Assembly (NCBI GenBank): GCA_034440635.1
Contig: JAOTON010001059.1
Coordinates: 248,001-312,000 of the forward strand
Source: Lepas anatifera
Lineage: Eukaryota; Arthropoda; Thecostraca; Lepadidae
DNA: 64,000 nt
Reading direction: 5' to 3'
Below are positions 23,438 through 33,655 of this stretch, piece by piece (position 1 is the stretch's first letter; each line of letters opens with the position of its first letter). The position numbers and the translations under genes are program-made. The notes beneath the pieces were generated by a model that saw only the letters and a list, made by a program, of their open reading frames with translations, was not told where the DNA came from and made no database searches.

Positions 23438-24285
23438 TAAACACGCGCATTGACGGGGGCGGGTACCCGTCCCCCCTCGGATTTTTCGGAGACAGTAGAA
23501 AAACGGCGGCGCGTAGCGCCGCCGTACTTGGTATACCTTTTCCCTCATCATTTTTACAACTTCTGTGAAAATTTTAAGGTTAGGTCATCTCAGGTCAGGT
23601 CACCAGTACAGGTCAAGTGACCCGACCTCAAAAAAAGTTTAAGATAGCATAAGTCGGAGCAGGGTGAACTTATCCGATTGAAACTCATATCACATAATGG
23701 CCCCACCGAGTTCTCTAAAATATGTTCCGGTATTTTTGATATCGATGACCTAAGGTCAGGTACGAGGCATGACCTCTCCATAGGAAATAAATGGGAAAAA
23801 TGGTTTTTACGGAATAACTCAGTAACGGATGGTGATAGAGCATTTATTTTAGCTGCATTAGACTCGCCTGGGCTTTGCGGTTCTAATGATATGCATTTTA
23901 TATAATTTGACCCTGACTTGACCTCAGGTCAGGTCAAATCCTAGATTTGACCTAGCAAGGTCAAATTATATATCATTCGATTCGGTTTGCTAAGAGGATT
24001 CATATAGTTCAAGTCGTTTTGCTCTATCTTTATTTGTTCAGATGTAATGGCCGAAAAACTGAATTTACATGTTATCCCTATGACGGGCATGTTTTGACCT
24101 CTCGTGACCTTAAATGTGACCTGACAAAAAAATGGTTCAATTGTTTTCGATGGAGAAGTGGATGGGCAGTCCAACACCGTTTACCGTTTTTCGCTACCTA
24201 CCGTGGTTCTCGAGATCTTAGGGGGCGGGTACCCGCCCCCCGTCAATGCGAAGGTGGCTCAGACCCCCGTCAATGCACGTGTTAA
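23438..24285 (+). mobile_element. TTAA-bounded non-autonomous element, family X (copy 2)
   Basis: The 848-bp copy starts TAAACACGCGCATTGACG (first TTAA mutated to TAAA) and ends CGTCAATGCACGTGTTAA. The internal order is a GGGTACCCG palindrome, the CGGCGGCGCG block, GGTCA-rich DNA, then CTCGAGATCTTAGGGGG and a second GGTACCCGCC. Short open frames inside recur in all copies by descent and show no domain. Confidence 0.85.
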
Positions 24286-24584
24286 AGTTCAGAGTATTTG
24301 AAAAGACTGAACCTTTGGTACCGGATTTTTTAGCCCTAGCTTTTCAAACCATTTTAAATTCCCTGAAATATTTTTCTTCTCAGGTCATTTCAGTGGGGGA
24401 AACTGTGGTCAGCGTTCCCAGGAATATCTACATTTCCAATAATGGGAACAATGACCCATATTTGGAAACGAATTTTCCCTCGTAGATCCAAACTGGAATA
24501 TTAGACAGCTTGAAACGAATAAAGACGTATATCTACTGAATTATTTCAATAGGTCAGTATCCCGGATCAAATATGAATGACAGC
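24286..24584. other. Unassigned intergenic sequence
   Basis: I see no conserved frame, repeat terminus or RNA gene here. Confidence 0.4.
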
Positions 24585-25378
24585 CATAGGCAGATCGGGG
24601 GGGCAAAGTGGGCACGTGCCCCATAGGCGGATCCAAGGGGCAAAGGGAGTATGTGCCCCCCGATCGACCCTCGGCGCCCCCTGAAATGGTCACGGCGCCC
24701 CCTAAAATGTCAGTTCCCATGCCCCCCAGGATGCAAAAAGTTGTTCCCACCGATAGGATGTTGCGCTCATCCGATAGGGTCTTCCGGTCAAGCATGGCGC
24801 CCCCTCCCGGGAAGGTGCCCCCCGATCGGCAATCCTGGATCCGCCTATGATAGCGGCCAAAGGATAAAGGCCTACCCCTGCAAGAAGCAGGCATAAAGGA
24901 GTAGAAGGAGGAATAGGCGGATTTAAGTTTTTTCGAAAGGGAGGGGGCGTTATCCGAGCAGAGGGTGCTACATTCTGGCACAGAGTGGCCAATTATCCTG
25001 GACTTCTTTGGGGAGGGGGCTAGGGTGTCAAGCATCTCCCGCCATTGCCTTCGATCAGTCTCCGCGTATGTTTTTACTACATGCACTCTGATATCTTGAG
25101 GGGGAGCTTGAGACCCTAGGCAACACCTATTAGGTGGGCGCAAAATCCTATCGGATTTTTGCATCCTTGGGGGGTGGGGGCGGTGGGAAGCGACATATCA
25201 GGGGGCGCCATCGAACTTTCAGGGGGTGCCGTGTCCATTTCAAGGGGCACCAAGGGTTAATCGGGGGGGTTGCGACGAGGGTCGATCAGGGGGGTCGCCG
25301 AGGGTCGATGGGAGGGGAGATCGCCGAGGGTCGATCGGGAGGAACATGACCCTCTTTCCCCGCCTGGATCTGCCTATG
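24585..25378. mobile_element. GGCGGATCC-type non-autonomous element with a nested relative
   Basis: The outer ends are CATAGGCAGATC (24585) and GATCTGCCTATG (25378). A second complete element, CATAGGCGGATCC…GGATCCGCCTATG, lies inside at 24622-24849. The interiors are GC-rich, with repeated CGATCGACCCTCGG and CACGTGCCCC motifs shared with the copies at 27311 and 28755. The proline- and arginine-rich frames they create on both strands are compositional artefacts. Confidence 0.7.
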
Positions 25379-26248
25379 AATGAAGCACACCAGTAGCCAG
25401 TGTGCAAACCATGACATTTTCGACGAAAATGTCATGAAAAGTGAATGCCGATTTAAATCGACCGAATATTTTTGACTTATAGGCTTTCAAAGTCAGACCT
25501 GCATTTTGAGATCGCCGTAAACGCGCGGTCGGACCAGTTAGCTTGCATTGAAGACCGAGTGGTGACGTCATAACGTCATATAAGCGGGACTATATGTCAA
25601 GGTCACTTCACATGAAAGTCAAGGTCAAGGTCACTTCACATGAAAGTCAAGGTCAAGGTCAAAGGTCACAGGTCAAGGTTATATCTGCACTTTCAAGGTC
25701 ACTGACCACTGTGCGTCCGGCCAAATGACGTTACCCCGTCTGACATATATTATGCTATGACGTCACCGGTAGGGTACCCCAATGCAAAGGTCAAGGTCAA
25801 AGGTCATTGGGAAAGGTCAATCCTCATTTCCCGCCAAACAGTGGCTACAGTGTTAGTCAAAGTGTAAATAATAAGTAGTATACCATATGGTGACCTTAAA
25901 GGTCAATGACCTTGAATGACCTTGACCCAAAAGTTGTGGGGAACCCTCTTTGAGACCCCTTCTCTATGAACCTTGTCCGTCTTTAGCTTATTCCCGCCAT
26001 TTTCCTGCATAATCACAGCATTTACCAATCGATCCCAGCATGGCCAATATTTCACCTTTACGACCTCGTTTGACCTTGAATATATTGACCTACGTCAATG
26101 AAAATTGGTCATCATGTAGATCACCATAGCCCCCACCCACCTACCAAGTGGCGTTTTTCTAACCCTCTTAGTTTCCGAGATCTTAGGGGGCCTACCAGGC
26201 CCCCTCCAGTGCGCGTTAGTGCCAGACCCCCTCCAGTGCGGATGTTAA
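25379..26248 (+). mobile_element. TTAA-bounded non-autonomous element, family Z (copy 3, left end missing)
   Basis: From about 25430 the sequence matches family Z and ends TCCAGTGCGGATGTTAA at 26248. The left terminus is lost at the junction with the preceding GGCGGATCC-type element. A roughly 29-bp internal segment (AAGGTCACTTCACATGAAAG…) is duplicated in tandem at 25617-25670. This adds GGTCA sites beyond those in the other copies. Confidence 0.75.
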
Positions 26249-26836
26249 GACGCAAAAGGTGCATTATTATATGATGTATCCTTCTCTCCTCTTATGTACC
26301 TATTCCGGCTTAGCAAAGCAAAATTTACATTCATGCTAGGGAAGACGCACACACAACGCCCGACCAATATACCAAACTATAAACTTAGAACCTAAATCCG
26401 GGAGCACTTTGCTAAAGGCGGCCATCGCTCTGAAATTGTTTAAATCATATAGAAACAGTGACATTCTAATGCATTCGTAGGGTAGTATGGAACATATTTT
26501 AAGTATTTAGCACACTTACCCGTGTCAAATCCTTAAAAACAGCCACTAAATTACCGGAGAAATCGCGGCATTTTCACGGTAGCAACGCTGACCTTAGCGT
26601 AGAAATGAATGGCGATTTCGTTATTTACGTCTTCTGCGCAAACGGAGATGTTAAAAAATAAACATTTTATACCTTGAGGAAAATGTTTATACAATAATAC
26701 TAAATAATTTAGTATTCAAAAATATTTTTGAGATTAGTTATCCTGCAAATACTGATTTATCTTTCAAATAACGTTTTTTACGAACTGCTTCGGTACTAGT
26801 TTCTTACTCTCAAACAGCCTGAAGTAGGCGGATCAA
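26249..26836. other. Unassigned AT-rich sequence
   Basis: No conserved coding frame is seen. The part from 26640 onward belongs to the tandem duplication unit. Confidence 0.4.
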
Positions 26837-27282
26837 GGCTGCGTTCTTTGAATTATTCCGAAGTGGAATTCCAGGGGTTGTGACGTCGTGATATTCCGCG
26901 GATTCCAGCTGGGAACGTTCTTGACAGAGGCCGGAATGCGGCGTAAATGGCGAGGTGCGACAGTCTTATTATTTATTATGACTTGTGCACGCGCAAATCT
27001 TTCATTTACCTTCATTTAGCTGTTATTATAAGGTTCCGATTATCCTGCAAAAACATATAATGGACCTTTCAAGCAGATAAATATTCAGAGTCCACGAACT
27101 TACTGTTACGAAATTCATGCATGGGCGCCGCCATCTTGAGCGGGACTGCTTTTTCTATTCCCACCGTTCCGCGCGGAATGGCGGGAATATTCCACGTGGA
27201 ATCCCTGGAAAGGTTTCAAAGAACGGCTGTGACGTCACTGTCCCTGGAATTCCAGGCTGGAATATTTCAAAGAACGCACCCC
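26837..27282. mobile_element. Inverted-repeat element with TGCGTTCTTTGAA ends (unit 1)
   Basis: GGCTGCGTTCTTTGAA at the left is matched by TTCAAAGAACGCACCCC at the right. The interior has further inverted GGAATTCCAG/CTGGAATTCC and GTGACGTC motifs. No transposase is seen and the class is undetermined. Confidence 0.6.
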
Positions 27283-27310
27283 AAGTGCAGTGTGTGTGGT
27301 GTGAAGAGAC

Positions 27311-27846
27311 CATAGGCGGATCCAGGGGGCAAGGGGGCACGTGCCCCATAGGCGGATCCAGGGGGGGGCAAGGGGGCACGTGCCCCCCGATCGACCCTCG
27401 GCGCCCCCTGAAAGGTCGATGGCGCCCCCCTGAAATGTCGCTTCCCACCCCCCCCAGGATGCGAAAGTCGGCGCCCACCGATAGGATTTGGCGCCCACCT
27501 GATAGCTTTTGCCGGTCATAAGTGGCGCCCCCTGGTCCGGATGGCGCCCCCCGGTCCGGATGGCGCCCCCCGGGAAGGTGCTCCCCCCGATCGGCAATCC
27601 TGGATCCGCCTATGACGTGCCTCCCGATCGACCCTCGGCGCCCCCTGAAAGGTCGATGGCGCCCCCCTGAAATGCTGCTTCCCACCCCTCCCCCAGGATA
27701 CAAAAGTCGGCGCCCACCGATAGGATTTGACGCCCACCTGATAGGTTTTGTCGGTCATAAGTGGCGCCCCCTGCAGGGGGGCCCTGGTCCGGGTGGCGCC
27801 CCCCGGGAAGGTGCCCCTCCGATCGGCAATCCTGGATCCGCCTATG
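27311..27846. mobile_element. hAT-like GGCGGATCC element with self-insertion (unit 1)
   Basis: The outer element runs from CATAGGCGGATCC at 27311 to CCTATG at 27846. It is flanked by GAAGAGAC (27303-27310) and GTAGAGAC (27847-27854), an 8-bp duplication with one mismatch. A second member (27347-27614) is inserted within it, flanked by ACGTGCCC and ACGTGCCT. The 8-bp duplications support hAT-type mobilisation. Confidence 0.75.
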
Positions 27847-27870
27847 GTAGAGACGGCGAGGATCGAGCTA

Positions 27871-27925
27871 GTCTAACCTAATCTAACCTTACATATCCTA
27901 ACTTATCCTAACCTAGCCTAACCTC
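27871..27925 (+). repeat. Degenerate CCTAA telomere-like tract (unit 1)
   Basis: Imperfect CCTAA/TCTAA/CCTTA pentamers in tandem form the complementary orientation of the TTAGG arrays at 40.1 and 55 kb. It lies just upstream of the family U left end. Confidence 0.55.
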
Positions 27926-27951
27926 GATTTAGCGAGCCGGCCTCCGGCAGC

Positions 27952-28075
27952 TTAACCCGCGCGGGGCTGAGGTCTCCAGCCGAACGCGCGGGGCTGGGGG
28001 TGTAAATTTTACCCCCTGTTATCTCCCGAACTAATGGTCCGATTTGGAAAATTCAAACGCCAATCGAAAGATCTC
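27952..28075 (+). mobile_element. Left end of family U TTAA element (truncated, unit 1)
   Basis: TTAACCCGCGCGGGGCTGAG begins the same sequence as at 29391. It is cut off after about 124 bp by the tandem-duplication boundary. Confidence 0.7.
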
Positions 28076-28280
28076 GGATGTTCAAACGGAGATGTTAAAA
28101 AATAAACATTTTATACCTTGAGGAAAATGTTTATACAATAATACTAAATAATTTAGTATTCAAAAATATTTTTGAGATTAGTTATCCTGCAAATACTGAT
28201 TTATCTTTCAAATAACGTTTTTTACGAACTGCTTCGGTACTAGTTTCTTACTCTCAAACAGCCTGAAGTAGGCGGATCAA

Positions 28281-28726
28281 GGCTGCGTTCTTTGAATTAT
28301 TCCGAAGTGGAATTTCAGGGGTTGTGACGTCGTGATATTCCGCGGATTCCAGCTGGGAACGTTCTTGACAGAGGCCGGAATGCGGCGTAAATGGCGAGGT
28401 GCGACAGTCTTATTATTTATTATGACTTGTGCACGCGCAAATCTTTCATTTACCTTCATTTAGCTGTTATTATAAGGTTCCGATTATCCTGCAAAAACAT
28501 ATAATGGACCTTTCAAGCAGATAAATATTCAGAGTCCACGAACTTACTGTTACGAAATTCATGCATGGGCGCCGCCATCTTGAGCGGGACTGCTTTTTCT
28601 ATTCCCACCGTTCCGCGCGGAATGGCGGGAATATTCCACGTGGAATCCCTGGAAAGGTTTCAAAGAACGGCTGTGACGTCACTGTCCCTGGAATTCCAGG
28701 CTGGAATATTTCAAAGAACGCACCCC
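28281..28726. mobile_element. Inverted-repeat element with TGCGTTCTTTGAA ends (unit 2)
   Basis: This duplicates 26837-27282 within tandem unit 2. Confidence 0.6.
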
Positions 28727-28754
28727 AAGTGCAGTGTGTGTGGTGTGAAGAGAC

Positions 28755-29285
28755 CATAGGCGGATCCAGGGGGCAAGGGGGCACGTGCCCCATAGGCGGA
28801 TCCAGGGGGGGCAAGGGGGCACGTGCCCCCCGATCGACCCTCGGCGCCCCCTGAAAGGTCGATGGCGCCCCCTGAAATGTCGCTTCCCACCCCCCCCAGG
28901 ATGCGAAAGTCGGCGCCCACCGATAGGATTTGGCGCCCACCTGATAGCTTTTGCCGGTCATAAGTGGCGCCCCCTGGTCCGGATGGCGCCCCCCGGTCCG
29001 GATGGCGCCCCCCGGGAAGGTGCTCCCCCGATCGGCAATCCTGGATCCGCCTATGACGTGCCCCCGATCGACCCTCGGCGCCCCCTGAAAGGTCGATGGC
29101 GCCCCCTGAAATGCTGCTTCCCACCCCTCCCCCCAGGATACAAAAGTCGGCGCCCACCGATAGGATTTGGCGCCCACCTGATAGGTTTTGTCGGTCATAA
29201 GTGGCGCCCCCTGCAGGGGGGCCCTGGTCCGGGTGGCGCCCCCGGGAAGGTGCCCCTCCGATCGGCAATCCTGGATCCGCCTATG
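28755..29285. mobile_element. hAT-like GGCGGATCC element with self-insertion (unit 2)
   Basis: The outer element is flanked by GAAGAGAC and GTAGAGAC. The inner element (28791-29055) is flanked by a perfect 8-bp duplication, ACGTGCCC, at 28783-28790 and 29056-29063. Confidence 0.75.
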
Positions 29286-29313
29286 GTAGAGACGGCGAGG
29301 ATCGAGCTAGTCT

Positions 29314-29365
29314 AACCTAATCTAACCTTACATATCCTAACTTATCCTAACCTAGCCTAACCTCG
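29314..29365 (+). repeat. Degenerate CCTAA telomere-like tract (unit 2)
   Basis: This duplicates 27871-27925. Confidence 0.55.
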
Positions 29366-29390
29366 ATTTAGCGAGCCGGCCTCCGGCAGC

Positions 29391-32300
29391 TTAACCCGCG
29401 CGGGGCTGAGGTCTCCAGCCGAACGCGCGGGGCTGGGGGGTGTAAATTTTACCCCCTGTTATCTCCCGAACTAATGGTCCGATTTGGAAAATTCAAACGC
29501 CAATCGAAAGATCTCATCACGAACAACTAAAAACATGTACGTAATTTTAAGTTTGAGGTCAAGGTCAAGGTCAAACTGAGGTCAGCTGTCAAAAGCGTGG
29601 TTTTTGAGGTTGCAATGCTACGGAGATCAAGCAATGGAAGCTATGAGCTTCATACTTCATGGAAAGCCTTCACTTGAATGCAGCAAGGTGCTTTGAGACC
29701 GTTAGGCTGGTGGCATGACCGGGTCAGGTCAAGATGAGGTCACTAAATGTCACCATATTTTTGTATCCAAATGTGGTCATGCGATACATGTTTTTGAGCC
29801 ATTTTGCATGCAGAATTCAGCTATGATGTTCAGAGAATCATATCTGAAATACTCTGGTCTCAACTTGCACAGCCAGGGTCAAGGTAGGTCATCAGAGGTC
29901 AACTTTTTAAGTTCATACTTTTTGCCAAATGACACATGATTTTGGACCTGTTTTGTCTCAGGAACACTATAAAAGTAGTGTAAAGAGTGTACGAGGTCAT
30001 CCTGGGTCATCCTGGGTCACTATGATTCACTAAATAAAGACAGTATTGATCAGCCCTAAAAATCAGAGCGTGAGTCGCTGAGCTTTCGCAGCTCTCAAGG
30101 CTAAAGTTATAAAGCTAGAGACTCAAAATTTGTCATGCATATGCACTGTATGGTGTTTTACCAAATAAATTCCGGTTTTTGAAAAATCTTGAAAATTTAA
30201 GAAATTTTGTAACTTTCTAAAAAAATCAAAAATTTTCCCAAAACCAAAATTTTGAAAATCCGAGATGGCCATTTTAAAGACCACAATAATGCCTATCGTT
30301 TGATGCAAGAAAATTGGAAATCGGTTCAGAACTGTAGCTTCAGCAGCTCTTTAAACATTGCGCGATTTTGGTACAAAAATCCAGAGCTGCAAAAAATCTC
30401 AAATCTGTCGGGCACTTTCGAAAAAAACTCCAAATCTGTCGGGTGGTTAGGATAGGACTATTAAAATTTATTAAAACCCATTCAATTTGTAAAATTTTCC
30501 TACTCATTTTCCACATTCTTAATAGAAAATACTAAAATTAGCATAAAAAACTTCTAGTTTGGCACCAATGGATATCATTATCCTTATTTTTGTGCTCTGA
30601 TCCTTATATGTGTGATATCCTTATTTTTCGTGCTCTGCAGCCGCCTATGGCAAATCTAAGTGGAATGACACAAGTCCATTAATTTTCAAAACTCTAGAAC
30701 TGAGACTGTTTTCGGGTTTTCAATTATCAGACTCGCTCAGGAAATTCAGGTTATCGGCAGAAACCTATAACAAATTGAATACCGAACCACCAATTCTCAT
30801 TTTCTGGAGTCACCATTGGTAAAGGAAATTTATTATTGGATGTAATTTGAGATTTGTGGACGTACAGCATACAAATAGTGTGTGTCAAAGTCAGCTCTAC
30901 TGGGTCTTGAATAAGACTCAGTCTTGAATTCAGATGATTTAGGTCACAGGTGGAAATATACAATAACATGAAAAGCAGCCCCCCTTTTTCAGTCCTCTGC
31001 AGCTGCCATTGACAAAAAATGCTGCACTAGAATGAGAATAAGTGATATTTTGTTATTAGGTTACATAGTCCAGCCCAGAATACTTAAAAAATATAGTTTG
31101 CAATGGAAGAAAGCTGACCTGGTTCCCATACCATGCTGTTACTTATGCCAGCTTCTGCAGATTTTCATGATTTCAGTTTTTTGGAGGTGGGAGGGGGTAA
31201 TTTGGAAGGAACCCCCAAAATTTATATATGGATTTTGCTCTGATGGCCAGACAAACAAGATTGGAGGGGTACTTTTTTATATTTGAAAGTGTTTTTTTAA
31301 GGATCATGGCTACTTGTAGTTGAATACAAACATGTAATATTAGCTTTCCATGGCTTATAAATACATGTTTTCATGAAAAATCCTAAATTTTGAAGCTGTT
31401 GGCTATTTCAAAGTTTTTTATGCATTGCCGTGCTCATTTCCATGAGGGTACGTAGTTTAGGATCTGAAGTTCATGAGGCTAATAAATAACCTGAAGTCAG
31501 TTAGATAGTAAATGTCAAATAAATATCATGTTTCCAAGGAAGTTATGAGTAAAAGGAATGAGTAAAGGTTGCACTACACTGTGTTTTTGTTATATCTTTG
31601 TCCCCTTGACATAGATCATAGGCATATTTAGGTAAGTGAATAAAATGAAATGGGAGAAATAGTTTGGTACTTAAAACTCAAATTAATGTGGAAAGGTGAA
31701 GAGTTTTGTTTCTTTGGCATCTACAAATCCACTGATGAAGGTATGCAACTTTTGTGGTTAATTCTGGACAAACAGGCATTGGATTTAAAAAGAATACGGA
31801 AGGGAAAATCAAATGTTTTAGTCTAATTTGACCAGTCTGCTGGTAAAATTCATTTTTCCCTTAGCAATATCATTTAAAATTATTGATCAACAGTGAGCAT
31901 AACATACTGTGTGAAAATAAATGTAAGCTGCCGAAATTACAACGAACACCACATCACTTACTTGTTTGTTTTCTCCCCACTGTTCTGATCTGCCCGCTGT
32001 TTGACCCATGCTTCAAAACGACCTCCTTGGCCAAAACCACTGTTCCTGAACTTGCAGGGCAGCCCAGAATGCTTGATTCGCTGATGCTCCTAAAAAAACT
32101 TTTTCGCCAAAATACCCACATCCCTCAAATCCACATTTAAGCTTGACACGGGACGGTGGAAGGGGCTTCAGCTTAATCGGAGCCATTTATCAGCCCTTCA
32201 ACTATGGACGATGAAATCCAGGCTCAACCAGTTTACTCAAGATGTATACCAAAGTAATGCAAGAGAAAAATAATCAAAAACACAACCTTGGAACGTATTC

Positions 32301-33029
32301 CCTCCACCGCACCACGGGATTCTAGGGCCTTGGCCTCCGCCATATCCATAACGCAACACACCAAACCGCATGGCTGTTTTTCAAACCAAAGATACCTTTT
32401 ACACCGGCTTTGCCGCAAGGGCGCTGTTCAAACAGCGCCCTTGCGGCAGCGTTGAGCGTACTTCCAAACGAAGGAAACGAAGGAAAAAACTGTTTTGCCT
32501 GTCTAAAGGCCTTTACGGCGGCCTGTCGGGCCAAGCTGTCGCGTGCTATGGAATACAAAGCCCTGTTCCAGCTGTCAGCAGAGTTTTGTCAGCACCAATC
32601 AGCGGGCCGTGTTGCGCCTAAGTCACAGGGCTGTAGCCTCTCCCCGGGAACTGACTCTAGAGGTTTTACGGGCTGACGGCCTGCTGTTTGCGCTGATGAA
32701 AAATAGTAAGTGCACGAAGTGGCAGTCTAATATTTTTTAATGGTGTAAAGGTTTCAGTTCCCGTTGCTTAGCACAAACAAGAGGCGATCATGGCGCTGAT
32801 GTTACTTTTCTGGAGGAGAGGTTAGAGGTCCTGCTGAGAAAACTGTGCTCACAGCTGGAACAGGGCTCAAATCGGGCCCGACAGGCCGATTTCATTTGTA
32901 TTTGGCAGAAATGTATAAAATTTATGTAAAAAAGGTACTGAAAATTTGGCAGCTGCGCGCCGCCGTTTTTGAGATATCGCAAAAATTCGCGAGGGGGGTA
33001 AAATTTACCCCCAGCTTCGCGCGGGTTAA
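29391..33029 (+). mobile_element. Long TTAA-bounded element, family U (no transposase seen)
   Basis: The left end TTAACCCGCGCGGGGCTGAG, with its TAAATTTTACCCCC palindrome, is answered by GGGGGTAAAATTTACCCCCA and CTTCGCGCGGGTTAA at the right. TTAA is at both limits (29391-29394, 33026-33029). The 3.6 kb interior holds GGTCA-rich DNA (29550-30010), AT-rich DNA without conserved frames (30100-32200), and a GC-richer part with a strong hairpin at 32411-32448. It may be a relic of an autonomous element or a composite, because no reading frame over about 90 codons has a recognisable domain. Confidence 0.55.
32411..32448. other. Perfect 18-bp inverted repeat (hairpin)
   Basis: TGCCGCAAGGGCGCTGTT (32411-32428) is followed by a 2-base gap and then its exact inverse complement (32431-32448). 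It is GC-rich in an AT-rich setting. It could be a fold-back scar or a binding site. There is no T-run, and the genome type argues against a bacterial terminator. Confidence 0.7.
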
Positions 33030-33655
33030 AGGAAGATACGCCAAAAATTTGCATTAGCTAGATCAAAAGGTCATTAAAAGTTGTTTCAGGAGTCCTATTC
33101 TCATTTTTGCGAATTCGGCCTGTAAATACCTGAGAATCACTCTCAAAATCAACATTTCTAGACGACTCTACCGGTATACCTCATATCAGTTCAAATGATG
33201 TACCCCCGGCTTGGCCTATCAATTTCTCTAAAAAAAATGGTGAACTTTTTTGACGCAAAAGCTTCGTCATCCTGGGGTTGAAGCAAAAGACGACACAAAA
33301 CCCGAGGTACGAAACGGCTGAAGACTTAAGTAATTATGTTTTTCCGTTTCTAGGTCAATCTAATTAATTTTGTATTTTTTAAAGGCTTTGTAAAATTAAT
33401 TCGAACACAATACAACTAGAGGAGAACAGACATTTTTGTTACAAAAAATACATTACTTTTCAACTTTAAATAGTTTTCGAAATGTAAGTGATGGGTGAAG
33501 GTCTCAGCATTTTATCGGAACTGTTAAACTATTTCGATAATAAGTGAGCGGCCTCCCAAAATTTTGCCGAAGATACAAAAATAATTAACAGTTTCGTAAT
33601 CAGGATTTTTCAAATAGCGAGAAACCACAATAATAATTTTTTCTCTTATCTCCCT
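33030..33655. other. Unassigned AT-rich sequence
   Basis: There is no conserved coding frame, RNA gene or repeat terminus. Confidence 0.4.

Larger units (their letters stand above)
26640..28075 (+). repeat. 1.44 kb tandem duplication, unit 1
   Basis: AAACGGAGATGTTAAAAAAT at 26640 recurs at 28084. The units run in parallel to CGAAAGATCTC (28075 and 29515) with very few differences. Each contains an inverted-repeat element, a nested pair of GGCGGATCC elements, a degenerate CCTAA tract and the left end of family U. The near-identity implies a recent event. Confidence 0.92.
28084..29515 (+). repeat. 1.44 kb tandem duplication, unit 2
   Basis: This is the second copy of 26640-28075 at an offset of 1444 bp. 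It differs only by scattered substitutions and small changes in G/C run length. Beyond 29515 the sequence continues into the body of family U. Confidence 0.92.

Noticed and set aside
27117..29315. Proline- and arginine-rich open frames up to 199 codons on both strands
   Set aside because: They arise from GC-rich GGCGGATCC-type elements and exist on both strands at once. They show no domain and repeat with the tandem duplication.
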